The notes under the pieces are model-generated. The model did no database searches and was not told the DNA's origin. It was given only the letters and a program-made list of their open reading frames with translations. From contig NC_064551.1 of NCBI RefSeq assembly GCF_023856365.1, positions 15,199,527-15,263,526 on the forward strand: a stretch of 64,000 bases of DNA, read 5' to 3'. How positions within the stretch are numbered: the first letter of the stretch is position 1; every line of letters starts with the position of its first letter. A program made the translations under genes and the position numbers. Of this stretch, positions 37,931 to 48,230 are shown piece by piece. This DNA comes from Brienomyrus brachyistius (Eukaryota > Chordata > Actinopteri > Osteoglossiformes > Mormyridae).

Positions 37931-38215
37931 CCATTTAGCACTGTTGCCTCACATCTCTGGGTCCCGGGTTCGAGTCTCCGCCTGGGTCACATGTGTGTGG
38001 AGTTTGCATGTTCTCTCCATGTCATCGTGGGGTTTCCTCCGGATACTCCGGTTTCCCCCCACAGTCCAAAAACATGCTGAGGCTAATTGGACTTGCTAAA
38101 TTGCCCATAGGTGTGCATGTGTGAGTGAGTGATGTGTGATTGCTTCCGGGATAGGCTCCGGACCCCCCGCGACCCAGTAGGATAAGCGGTTTGGAAAATG
38201 GATGGATGGATGGAT
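37931..38215 (+). mobile_element. GGAT-tailed interspersed repeat, best-preserved copy
   Basis: Order of parts: GCACTGTTGCCTCACATCTC, a B-box-like GGGTTCGAGTCTCC, GTGTGGAGTTTGCATGTTCT, GGGGTTTCCTCCGGATACTC, CAGTCCAAAAACATGCTGAGG-type word, CTAAATTGCCCATAGGTGTG, GCTTCCGGGATAGGCTCCGG, GATAAGCGGTTTGGAAAATG, and a GGATGGATGGATGGAT tail. The tRNA-like box and short tandem tail fit a SINE-type non-autonomous retroelement. At least eight other copies or fragments are in the window. The Repbase name is not known to me with certainty. Confidence 0.85.
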
Positions 38216-38923
38216 ATTGTGCAGGTCTGTCTAGTGTTGATATGTGGACCCACAGTATTTGTCCTGCCATGAAGGGACAGCAGCCCCCCCGCCACCAATC
38301 ACCAGTGAGGTTTCCCAGTTGCACTTCAATTATGTAGCCCCAGTGTTTCATTATTAATAAGGTGGGTTTGCTGGGTGTCCTCTCCAAGAGGGAAATGGCG
38401 GAGGGGGGAGGTGAATATCACCTGCTGCATGAGATAATCTTACAAAATATGCACCCCGGCTATAGTCAAGATGTGTCGATTTGCATAAATGTTCTTCATT
38501 TTCAAAAATGCATGCTGATCGGAGCAGCTCTGGCTTCTCGCGTCTCCCCAATTAAACCCCCGTCCCTCATTCCTACTTTAAAACATGCCTTACTGTCTCT
38601 TTACATTCATTTACTACATGGAGCGCTTTTCATTACTAACTCTGCCTTCACCGGCTTTGTACCACACTGTACTTTTTTCAGCACCTTCCTCATTCACCTT
38701 TCCCTTCTTCTTATGGAGTCATTCTTTTCACCAGCCAGATTAAATTGGCTCCTTATATTTAAATCTCTTTGAATTCTTCCAGTCCATTTCTGTTTGCAAA
38801 GGCAGTTCGGAGTCTCTTGGTCATTCTGGGTGAAGGGATGTGGGCTTGTATGTGCACATTCCCATCCTCTCCAGAGCAACACCTGTCATTCACGTTGTAT
38901 AGATGCTTGTTTTCCCCTTAAAG
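38216..38923. other. Gene-free stretch
   Basis: A 136-codon plus-strand frame at 38362-38772 has hydrophobic stretches but no recognisable domain or start context. An octamer ATTTGCAT lies at 38479-38486. No element recognised. Confidence 0.45.
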
Positions 38924-39104
38924 TAGTGTTTCCCAAACTGGTCCTCCAGGACCCGAAGCCGGTCCACGATTTTGCTCCCTCCAAGCTCTCTGCCAGACAG
39001 TACACATTTGTCGACTCCAAAGCCCAAAGAGGCTCCAAAATCCAAACACAAAAACGTGGACTGTCTATGGGTCCCCGAGGACCGGATTGCGAATCACGGC
39101 TCTG
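38924..39104. mobile_element. Short hAT-like MITE with about 50-bp terminal inverted repeats
   Basis: The left end reads TAGTGTTTCCCAAACTGGTC then CTCCAGGACCCGAAG and GGTCCACGATTTTGCTCC. The right end, reverse complemented, reads CAGAGCCGTGATTCGCAATC then CGGTCCTCGGGGACCCATAG and AGTCCACGTTTTTG. The two ends pair over about 50 bases with roughly 70-80 percent identity. Ends of the CAGxG type and this wording are typical of non-autonomous fish hAT elements. No clear 8-bp target duplication survives. It is far too short to encode a transposase. Confidence 0.75.
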
Positions 39105-40129
39105 AAGTAAGGCGAGGTTCACCAGGCAATGCTTCCCGTCAAACCAGACGTCTATAGTTTGTTGACTTGTGTAACGTTCCAGCCAGCATCCTATAGCTAA
39201 TGCCCAGGGCCTGCCTCTGGTTCTGTTGGCACAACTATGCTTTCTTGTCTTCACATTTAATCTGCACATCTTAATTAGTATTAGCATTTAATACGCACTT
39301 GTAAATTGAACTGCTTCGATTTACGATGCCTGCAACATACGTGTGTGTCTTAGCACCAGGGCTTGTGCGAGGACTCTACCCGACTTATCAAATCTCATCA
39401 TTCAGCAGCAGCGACGGCAGCGAAAGCCAAAGGATGAACTTAAGCGGCACCAAAACCCAAACAGCAGGCTGGCGATTTTAATCAACGCCCACGCGACGAG
39501 AAGCTGCCATCTTAGAAAGCAAGCCCGCACCGGTGAAGCTGGCCCAGTCTTCTAAGTCGTACTAGTTAAGTAGCATGTCAGTTAGCACAGCACAAAGTGG
39601 CAGGCAGGAATACCTGGAAGTACGATGCTTTAATTTAGACTTTGCCTGGAATATCCACGCGACTGCTGTCAAAGCCGATTTGTAAGCTCGTGCGCAGCGA
39701 AACAATGTGGGCGTTGTTCCGTCTTTTTCCTGGCATTGCGAAGCATCCCACCCCCCATCACCACCATTCACACTTGCACGGATAATTTCAAAGGTCTGGC
39801 TTGAATGCTGTCGAAACCTAATTTTGGCTGGATGCAATGCAAGTATATTGATCTTTTGTTTTTTGGAGATATAAATGGTAAATCAATTTGCAGCTAAAAA
39901 TTACGAGCCTCAAAGAATGTGGAATATGTTAATTCAGCCTCATATAATGATACTATTTTATCACCTGACCAATCTGGCACATAAAAGTTTTATATATATT
40001 TTTGTTTATTTAGTCATGTCATTGCATTTAACTAATACTTTGAAATGGTGAAAATCAGAGGAATATTTAATATACAAAGTTATAATATCCTTATTGGAAC
40101 GCTCATATTTTTTGGATGATATTACTTAT
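39105..40129. other. Gene-free stretch
   Basis: Mixed then AT-rich sequence. Short frames at 39343-39555 and 39562-39837 lack domains. No element recognised. Confidence 0.5.
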
Positions 40130-40260
40130 GGGGTTGGTGCCCCGTCCTTGGTTGGTTATTCCTTACTTTGCGCTTTTAGCTTCCGGGATAGGCTCTGGAC
40201 CTCATGCAACCCTAAAAAGGACAAGTGGTTACAGAAAATGGATGGATGGATGGATGGATT
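40130..40260 (+). mobile_element. GGAT-tailed repeat, 3' part, first of tandem pair
   Basis: GTGCCCCGTCCTTGGTTGG, GCTTCCGGGATAGGCTCTGG, GACAAGTGGTTACAGAAAAT and five GGAT units match the 3' half of the family. The 5' half is absent. Confidence 0.8.
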
Positions 40261-40269
40261 ATTTAGTTC

Positions 40270-40393
40270 ACCTGTAATGGGTTGCTGCCTCATCCTGGGT
40301 TATTCCTTGCCTTGCACCAGTAGCTTCCGGGATACACTCTGGACCCCCATGACTCTGCATAGGACAAGACAGTATAGAAAAAGGATGTGTGGA
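40270..40393 (+). mobile_element. GGAT-tailed repeat, 3' part, second of tandem pair
   Basis: Starting about ten bases after the first copy's tail, this repeats the same 3' half (GGGTTGCTGCCTCATCCTGG, AGCTTCCGGGATACACTCTG, GGACAAGACAGTATAGAAAA) and ends in a decayed GGATGTGTGG tail. A small further fragment, GGGATAAGCGGTTACTGAAAG-like, lies at 40559-40579. Confidence 0.75.
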
Positions 40394-40879
40394 TTTTTTC
40401 CATTCAGACAGTAACTTATAAATGAAATATATTACTTAGGACAACCAAGGACTTTGATTCAAATGTTTGTGACTTTTGCTGTGGACCACCGACTGGTCCG
40501 AGGTGCACTCCTCCCTACATCCTCTCCTGCTGAAAATCCCTCCATAAAAACAGCCTCGATGGGATAAGCGGTTACTGAAAGGAGACACTCAGGTACCATG
40601 AATGGCACAGTTTTTTAAGGTGAGTGCTCACTCTTCAGATAAAGCAGAAGGCTGAAATGCTCTGGCAATAACCTCTTTCAATTTATAAACTACAAACACC
40701 TCTACCTCCAAAAAACAATTTCCAGAACTTCAAAAACTGTTCACAGAAAGGGACGAGTAGCAGAGAACATGTCATTAGGCTCAGGGGTATGACAGCAGAG
40801 GTACGATGGCTGCCTTCTTTCACAGAACTGAAATGATGCTTGTTCCCTTCTGAGGAATCCTCTTCCACTGGTGTCAGAT
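40394..40879. other. Gene-free stretch
   Basis: Mixed sequence with the small repeat fragment near 40560. No gene recognised. Confidence 0.5.
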
Positions 40880-41100
40880 CTGAAGACTATGCTAATGCTT
40901 TTAGCATTGCAGATGGACAAATTGGGGAAATTAATTACCCCTCTGAAATCTCTTTCTGATGGAGCTGATAGTCATTAGTCAATTAGTTTGTAATTCCCAA
41001 GCACTGAATCGGCTCCTCTGGGCTTCTGAGGATGCAATAACCCCTTTGGTTTCCTTTACGGTTTTCAGTAATTAAGTGCCTAATGCTTTATTTCATTTTT
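40880..41100. promoter_or_regulatory. Candidate conserved non-coding element
   Basis: Balanced, non-repetitive sequence with GGAAATTAATTACCCC, AGTCAATTAGTTTGTAATTC and CAGTAATTAAGTGCCTAATG: at least five homeodomain-type TAAT/ATTA cores in 220 bases. No frame is open across it. Conservation is inferred. Confidence 0.35.
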
Positions 41101-41219
41101 TTGTTCCATTTTTTTTCCATCTTAAAAGCAAACTGAGAACCAAATACACAAATTTCATTAAAATGTAAACACCTCTCTGATCACATAGCACAGCCATTCT
41201 GGGCAGATCATGTTCAATA

Positions 41220-41330
41220 GGCGCTTTCACACCGCCGGAACGCTCTGGAATCAGAACCATTGTCCAGAACCAGTGACTTTTGTCACGTTCACACCACAGG
41301 AACTTGGCCTGACTCTAGGTCCTTAGAGGC
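41220..41330. repeat. Fragment of a dispersed fish repeat
   Basis: GCGCTTTCACACCGCCGGAA and GTTCACACCACAGGAACTTG are two variants of one phrase about 60 bases apart and have the wording of a common dispersed fish repeat end. Family not assigned. Confidence 0.4.
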
Positions 41331-41986
41331 AGCATTGGAAACCCTTTTAGTACCTATTTCGGGTTGCCAGCTCTCACACATCTGGCATGACACTCACACT
41401 TTCAGACTCTCATGCTTATGCAAGAAATCTGACGGCAAATCTATATTATTCCATTATAAACCTAAAATTAGCTACACCAAAAGCGTTGGGGCAGTTTGCA
41501 AACCATATTGACTGTTTACAAGGTAATAAAACTCTTACATGCATGTAAATGAGTTTGCAGACCTGTCTTGAATTGAAAATGTCATGGCAGCCATCTGACT
41601 ACAGTCGACAGCCCTGCTGCTCCAGCTTAGATACTTTTCGCTGGACCACGAACTACTGGGGAGGCGCTTATAGAAACAGCTTGCTGACTGTTTGACCACA
41701 AGCACTGGAGCTAACTTGGAAGTGACGCAAAAATGTAGAAAAAGAGATGTAACGGAGCAAATGAGCATATGTATAATTATTATTGTACCCCAAGTACATT
41801 TTATCTATCAATTAATGCATATTTTTGTTTGTGTTTCTGAATCGGAAAAATTCCATCATTAACCAATATACTGTAAAGGCTGGTCAGTGAACTATGTACC
41901 TCCAGCACTACGATACTTTTTTTTCAAATATTAGCGATGCTGGTGAGGACCCACTGATACCTTATTTGGGGCAGCTACGCATTACT

Positions 41987-42024
<38 letters not shown>

Positions 42025-42039
42025 GGGTCAGATATATAT
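41331..42039. other. Gene-free stretch with CT array
   Basis: Mixed sequence with a (CT)n array at 41985-42024 that includes TTTCT interruptions. Nothing else recognised. Confidence 0.5.
41985..42024. repeat. (CT)n microsatellite
   Basis: About eighteen CT units, with two TT interruptions. It is a pure polypyrimidine tract. Confidence 0.95.
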
Positions 42040-42288
42040 TACCAAATCTCCCCACAATGTCATAAAGACATGTTATTTTGCCGTTGTGGGGACCATATTT
42101 TTTGGTTCTCACAAAGGGGAGATTCAGTTTTAGAGAAATCTGTGACTGCAATCAAGAAACTAAGACTAGAATTTTGTTTGGTTACTTATGGTTAAAGGTA
42201 GGGCTGGGTGGGGTTAAGGTCTTCATTGTTGGGATTATGCTTTTGCTCATAGAATGAATGAATGGTCCCTGCAAATATATGAATACTG

Positions 42289-42318
<30 letters not shown>
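42040..42318 (+). repeat. Dispersed fish repeat ending in (GT)n
   Basis: From CCCCACAATGTCATAAAGAC through TTGTGGGGACCATATTTTTT, TTTTGTTTGGTTACTTATGG, GGTAGGGCTGGGTGGGGTTA and GAATGGTCCCTGCAAATATA to a GT array at 42289-42318. It shares its second half in order with 16480-16620. The GT array appears to be part of the repeat rather than an independent microsatellite. Confidence 0.65.
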
Positions 42319-42319
<1 letters not shown>

Positions 42320-43249
42320 AGAGCACAGCGTGCTCTCCAGTTCTGATTGCTAATTGCAACCTTTAAGATTAGTCTTTCGATAGCCTTAAAACATACTATG
42401 ATTCAGCTACTAGTTAGAGCAAGTGACAGGGAAAATAATGAAACTGAAATAAAATTATGTCCTTTGTATATACTCTAAATATCCAGATAGTGCCATATTA
42501 TTTCAGAATTCTTAAGGGTCTTTTATTCATTTGGAAAGCAATCATCTTATTTAAGTTTTCATTTAAGATTTTTAATAAAATCCATTATGTGCCACTAATC
42601 TGCAAAGTGGATAAAATGACTTAATTCCTTATAATTCATTTTTTAAGTGCCTTTGAAATGAACCCCTATTGAATTAATACTTTTCAGCCACAGTATACAT
42701 TTTATCTTAGTTTCCAATGTTAGCTTGACCATGGGGACAAAGCTGGAAAAAGAATTTCCTGAAAATTTGGGACAGATTGTCAAATAAATGTCGTCTGCTC
42801 AGTATAAGAAGTTCAAACTAATTTAATTTTGAATGCCAGATAAGGCCTTATGCGGCTAGTTCAGGGTAAGGTGTCGGAATAGGCTAAATTCTGTTTCTTT
42901 ATTTAGATATACATACGTATCTTTTTTCATTTGGAATCTAAATTCTAAATCATAAGGGAACTTAAACATATACGCTTTAAGGTCATAATTGTTCTCTTCA
43001 GGCACCCACAGCAATGAGGAAAAGGTTTAAGCCAGCAGAACTAAGAAAAGTGTGATTCTGAATGGGAAACATCTTGAATTCCAAAGCTGCTTTAGCAAGA
43101 AGAATATGTCAAAGAACTGCATTGACGTACAGGTCAGGCAGAAGCAGAAACTGTCATCTTCAAAGAGGAGCAATGGCTACAGGTATGTACCTTGAGACTG
43201 TGATACTGAGGCGTTGGTGATGGAACTGAAGGGCACCAGTGGACATGAG
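42319..43249. other. Gene-free AT-rich stretch
   Basis: AT-rich unique sequence. No gene, RNA or element recognised. Confidence 0.5.
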
Positions 43250-43410
43250 TCAGTGCGAGGGCTAGGCTTGTGATCAGAAGGTCACCGGTTCAAATCCCAT
43301 GAGTAGAAAGAGATTTCATTGGGCCTTTCACCAAGGCTCTTAACCCCATATCGACACCGGCTGACTCTCAAATGTACTGTATGTTGCTTTGGACAAAAGC
43401 CTCTTCTCCC
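43250..43410 (+). mobile_element. tRNA-derived SINE
   Basis: GGGCTAGGCTTGTGATCAG is followed by the RNA polymerase III B-box match GGTTCAAATCC at 43287-43297, then CTTTCACCAAGGCTCTTAAC and TGTTGCTTTGGACAAAAGCC. The last word is the common fish SINE/LINE 3' module (usually 'ctttggataaaagcgtctgc'). The copy is old, with a decayed A box. Confidence 0.7.
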
Positions 43411-43920
43411 TACAAGAGCTTGGTGCTGGCTTTCAGAGCCACTAATAGACAGACATCCGTCTCTTTCAAGAGGCTCCTTTAGGCCTGTTTCGGCTGCAAA
43501 ACAATGCTGCTTGGGGCTCCCTCCTCCGTGAGAGAAGTGTCACCCCAGACAGTTGTCTTGTGTGGCTCCCTGATGGAGGAATGAGCTGCCAAACCACATC
43601 CGGTCATCAGACATCTCTCCACATCAATAAACGTCTCAAGACCCATCTGTTCCAGGAATTTCTCCACTAGCCTGGTGCCACTCTCTCTAATCCCTGAATG
43701 TTCTTACTGTTGCACATCTGGTCATTGGATTGTTTTATTAGGTTCTTTCTCTGTTGGAAAACGTTGTGTAGTTCCTGGTCCTATACTGCTTGCACCTGTA
43801 ACTGGACATTACCTTGGAAGCTCAGCTTAGCTGGTGTTATGTCTAGTCAATTCCTCGACAGACTCACCTGTACATCACATTGCACAATATCATTTTCTAA
43901 ACAAAAATAAATGTAAATGT
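43411..43920 (+). pseudogene. Degenerate LINE ORF C-terminus and 3' end
   Basis: In one frame 43556-43669 reads WLPDGGMS..., then INKRLKTHLFQEFLH and a stop. A peptide of the form KxRLKTHLF just before the stop is typical of the C-terminal end of fish non-LTR retrotransposon polyproteins, where it follows an LPNE/ELP-like word; that word is here split by a frameshift (GGAATGAGCTGCC). Upstream sequence is out of frame. The downstream 250 bases are presumably the LINE 3' region. No reverse transcriptase domain is present. Confidence 0.5.
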
Positions 43921-44234
43921 AATGAAAATGTGATTGAAAGGTTGTGATTCCATAATGGCAGAGGGCTATTTTTCCATAGATGGCCCTGAATCCTATACTT
44001 CAGCTGGAAGACAGATTTCAGTAGCGTGAAGTGTGGAGGGTCAGCTTATGTCCCAGGGCACGCAATGCCAGCCCACCTGAGCAGATTGCTGCATCTGCTT
44101 TGGTAAAGCTTGAGATTTGAATATGAAGAGGAGACATTAGGGAGCAGTGCAGGGTCATAGATTCTATATGGCATGTATCCTGTCCTTGATATTCATATCT
44201 TGAGTTACATGTACAGTAACCGCCATTTTCTCTG
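43921..44234. other. Gene-free stretch
   Basis: Mixed sequence between LINE and SINE remnants. Nothing recognised. Confidence 0.45.
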
Positions 44235-44365
44235 GATAGGAATGTTTCCTCACAGTTAATTTAGGGTGACTCTTGGCTGAGAGGGTTAGGATGTTGTGTC
44301 TGCGATCCGAAGCTAAAAATACTGGCTGACCCTGTTCTTAGTGGTATGTCACTTTGGACGTAGTA
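44235..44365 (+). mobile_element. Decayed tRNA-derived SINE
   Basis: TTGGCTGAGAGGGTTAGGAT resembles an A-box head, TGCGATCCGAAGCTAAAAAT a mutated B-box region, and GACCCTGTTCTTAGTGG plus TATGTCACTTTGGAC the 3' module shared with the SINE at 43250-43410. Confidence 0.5.
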
Positions 44366-46704
44366 GATGTACTCAAAATACCATTTTTTATGATCTACAC
44401 CACCCTCCACCTGGCTTGTTTTCACACCCAATATTATGTTTTCACAAGGGCTATCTTGCATGCAGAAAAATTGTATACCTCATTCAGCAGTGATGATATT
44501 ATGCTTTCGTACGTAAATATGGATTATTTCACTTGGCTGTGCATGCCTCCATTCCCACACAGCCATCTCCTTGACCTGCCCTGGCGTCGCTATCCAATCT
44601 GAAGCCATCTCATTTAAAAGCGATTATCCGGGTCTGCTCAAATGGACCACAGCCACACATTGCTCAAGGGCTGCCTTAATTTAATCATTAGGTTAACAAG
44701 CTCCCTGCCTTCGGAACGATTCAGGGGATTTGTTCTGGAGGGTGATCCGAGAACTGGCCAGGGTTCAAGAGGCAAACAGCAGATGCTGGGCTGGAGCAGA
44801 TTTGGACCAGGATAGAATAATCACTCAAATTGCTCTGCATATTAAAACCTCGGAGACACAACCCCACCCAACCACCCACACACACACACACACACACACG
44901 CACACATCAGACTGCTTACATGATATGCCACTTAGACCTGCTTGAAATGGTTTCAATATTTTAGATATAATGAGTGTTGATGTAATTTTATACCGTACTG
45001 TAACATTTACACAATTTGTTAAGATGAACTCGATACATTTTCATAAACATGCTAATATATTGTCTGATTTAGTTTGTCTCTCAAAATGAGACACATTTAG
45101 TCATTTTTGGCCATTTTGTAATATAAATTATTACAGAATCCTCATGCCCTGAGTTTCCTAGGATACATTTAAACGGCATTGCATCCCTGTACTGGATGAG
45201 CGATGAGTAGAAGGACTTATCCAACATAAATAAAAGCACAAAGAATTTAACAAGTGTTTGGTACCAGTGAAATACATCATGAAATCCACCATCAATCTGC
45301 TTTCATGCAGGGTTTGGCGCATTACGACACACAGTAGCAAGCAGACAATAACATACCTTTTGTAAAAGGGCAGCAAGAAGCAAAAGACGATGGTGACCAA
45401 AATGTAAACGGGTTTCCTGTAATGGAGTTGGATCACGAGGAGCTTCAGAGAATCATCTAGTATCCAAATGTGTGACTCTGTCAGCTTAGGATGGAAATAA
45501 CTGTGTAGATAGTAGATACTCATTCTTCATAATTACACCAAATATGTTTGGCATAAAATATCATAGCTGGTATAGCCTGTCACAACATCATTCTGTACAT
45601 ATCCAGCTGCTGAAGTAGACTTTGAGGAGATATGTTGGTGTTTAATTCACAGTTTAATAAACCTCCTGTCCCAGTCTAAACACCACGATGGGAAATATGT
45701 CACTTGACCATAACTCAATAAGAGTAGAGTAAATGGAGATGTACTCTAGCTGCCTTTCCATGCATTATTACCTGCTGTGCATGAGCGTGCAATGGCTGCT
45801 GACCTGTGCTGCAGATTTACCGATAGCGAGGCAGCTGGGTGACGGCAGGGCAGAAGAGCTCCAGCAGAAAGGGCCGCGTTTCTGGGTCGGAAGACCACTC
45901 TGATTAAAGTCCCTTATCTGTGTTATTATGCACACCCCCCCCCACGATTACAGTGATTAGAGCCCGATACTCACTGTGTCAAGGCCAAATGCATTTAATT
46001 TTAATTTTTTAACTGTCAGCAGCAGACACCCGTCAGTCGGTCGCACTTCCTGCGAGATTCCCCTTTAAAATGCAAAGCCCTACGACCATCCGCACACTGA
46101 GAAATGTCGACGGTATTTTTTGTAAAGTGCAGGTAGCGCACCTCCTTTTTTCATGCTTCTCTATCCTTCCCCAGACATGCACGTAGTGTGCCTTTAAGAA
46201 GCAAAGTGCTCTCGATGTCCTTTGAATCGCCTTCCATCCCAGCCCCGGATATTGTTTACCTACAGCTTGTATAGGTACAACTAGTCTGACACGCTCACTG
46301 ATGGTTTACGTTCAGCATCTATCTTTGCACTGAGTTGGACTGAATCCAAACACCACCAATCTGCGTCTGTTACGATAAAACAATTCCGAATCTTAGTCCA
46401 CCTTCCTTTTTGTTATTGCTCATTTTATTGCTTTGACGCCGTCCAAATCAGCTGAGATAAGGGTGCAAATTAATGAAATTAATTAGATTAATTTCACTCT
46501 GTGATTATTGGTAATACATTTTGATGTGGCTGAGACCAGGGAGGAACATACAACTTCAGTTACCTTCCCACATCTGGCTAAGATTATACACTCGCCTCGC
46601 TTTATATTAAAATAAGGTGGATAGAGAAAGAAAATGGGGTTTTTGCTCAGCTTTGATGTTTTATGATAACATTTGATTTTAGACATTGTAGGAAGATTAT
46701 ACAG
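44366..46704. other. Gene-free stretch with enhancer-like patches
   Basis: No gene found. Patch 44590-44720 (GCCTTAATTTAATCATTAGG) and patches 45760-46110 and 46440-46530 (AATTAATGAAATTAATTAGA) are dense in homeodomain-type cores. A C10 run is at 45937. A fragment CCTGTACTGGATGAGCGATG at 45188-45207 is likely a scrap of the GGAT-tailed repeat. Confidence 0.45.
44876..44907. repeat. (CA)n microsatellite
   Basis: About fourteen CA units with one CG interruption. Confidence 0.95.
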
Positions 46705-47000
46705 GGGAAGAGCGCGGTGGTTGGCACTGCTGCCATGAACTTCCTGGACCAGGGTTCGAGACCCCATCATGGCTCCGTGTGTCATCAAGGGGTTTCCTCT
46801 GGGGTTTCCCCCCATAGTCCTGGAACATGCTGAGGAGAGTTGGAGTTACTAAATCTCCCAAAGGTGAGTAAATGGTATGCAGGTGTGTCCTGCTATAGGT
46901 TGGCACCCCATCTTGAGTTGTTCCCTGCTTTGTGCTCATAGGCTCTGGACCCCTTGCAGCTCTGAATAGGATATGTGGGTATGGAAATGGGTGGATGAAA
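46705..47000 (+). mobile_element. GGAT-tailed interspersed repeat, nearly full length, diverged
   Basis: GAGCGCGGTGGTTGGCACTG head, B-box-like GGGTTCGAGACCCC, GGGGTTTCCTCTGGGGTTTC, GGAACATGCTGAGGAGAGTT, GGTTGGCACCCCATCTTGAG, CATAGGCTCTGGACCCCTTG and a decayed tail GGAAATGGGTGGATG follow the order of the copy at 37931-38215. Confidence 0.8.
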
Positions 47001-48178
47001 ATATATACACACATTTTTTTCCTTGTACCTAAATAAATAAAGGATTTTACAGTATTGTGGTGAAATAATCACATTTTTTTTCATATAATACCATAGTTTA
47101 CAGAGAGTAATTGTTGCTATTCGAAAGAAATATGACAATATATCCCCTTTTCAGTATTTATCTTAACTATAGATATTAAAAACATTTGATAGTTTTTCAC
47201 AAATGTTGAAAATAATTGAACAGCTTTTTGTATTGCCTGATTAAAATAATAATAATAAAAAATTGGGTGGAAAAAAATGGATTCAATTTAAAATATACTC
47301 ACATAAGCAAATTATAAAGAATTTTCTTTGATATGAAATAAGAGCAAATATATACTGAGTATATACGATTATTATAAGACTAAATAGTGCTGAAATGAAA
47401 CATAATATTCTCTTTAAAAAGTTGATGAGGAAACAGCTCCATCTGAACCTAAGAACGTGGGAATGTAGCTCAAACTCTGCATGTTTTATAAATACAACAC
47501 AATGCGTGTGCAAATAATGCTGAACAAACAGAGCCAAACTTAGAAAGTGGCAGAAGAATTAATGGGGAATGATGAATATTATGCTTTGAATGCGTATATC
47601 ATATGCATTTTTGGGATAGAAGATGCTCATTCTAACTGGACAAAACGCAAAAGGAGTTTCCTAAATGAATGTATTAGTGCATGATTTTATATCTTTTATG
47701 TTCTCTTTTCTAATTCTGTATGTATCTGAAACAAATTAAGCTTAATCTCCAAATTAAATTCCAGTAAAGATTTTTGCACCCGTGCTGCCATCTCATACAC
47801 CCCAGGGATGACGGGGGTGGTCCTCGCAGCCTCATTATAAACAGGAAGTGTGAGCGCCAGCATCGGTAGATACTGAGCAGGGAACTTTGCCCGAGGCACA
47901 ATCGCGTCGTTCTCTCTGTGCAGGATCCCGTTCCCCTTTCTTGTCAGCTTGTCTGCCAGTGTCCGGATCTTTGGTTTTCATCTGCTGGAGTCTCGTTTCA
48001 GTGTCTCGTTTTCCTCTCTTTCCTGTTTGTTCTGATTTCTGTCTTGCTTCCTATCTCCCGGTTCCTGTCCCATGGCTCCACCAAGTCGTCCTCCTGCACA
48101 CATCATTCCAAAGCCGTTTGCCTGTTTCCTGCAGCGTTCAGCCCAATGGACTCAGGGGCCGTTAGGTGGTAAACCCGG

Positions 48179-48180
<2 letters not shown>
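47001..48180. other. Gene-free stretch with pyrimidine-rich repeat-like segment
   Basis: 47001-47870 is AT-rich and unique. 47885-48175 is rich in TCCTGT, TTTCCTG and TCTCGT words like the internal part of the LTR element at 50.4-50.9 kb and may be a relic of a related element, but no termini are visible. Its 92-codon frame has no domain. Confidence 0.4.

Positions 48181-48229
<49 letters not shown>
48181..48229. repeat. (GT)24 microsatellite
   Basis: Forty-nine bases of uninterrupted GT. Confidence 0.97.

Positions 48230-48230
<1 letters not shown>

Noticed and set aside
37966..37979. B-box-like GGGTTCGAGTCTCC as part of a tRNA gene
   Set aside because: It belongs to the interspersed repeat; no cloverleaf or A box at the right distance is present.
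47885..48175. Second LTR element
   Set aside because: Wording resembles the internal part of the 49.9-51.3 kb element, but no termini, target duplication or polypurine tract can be found.
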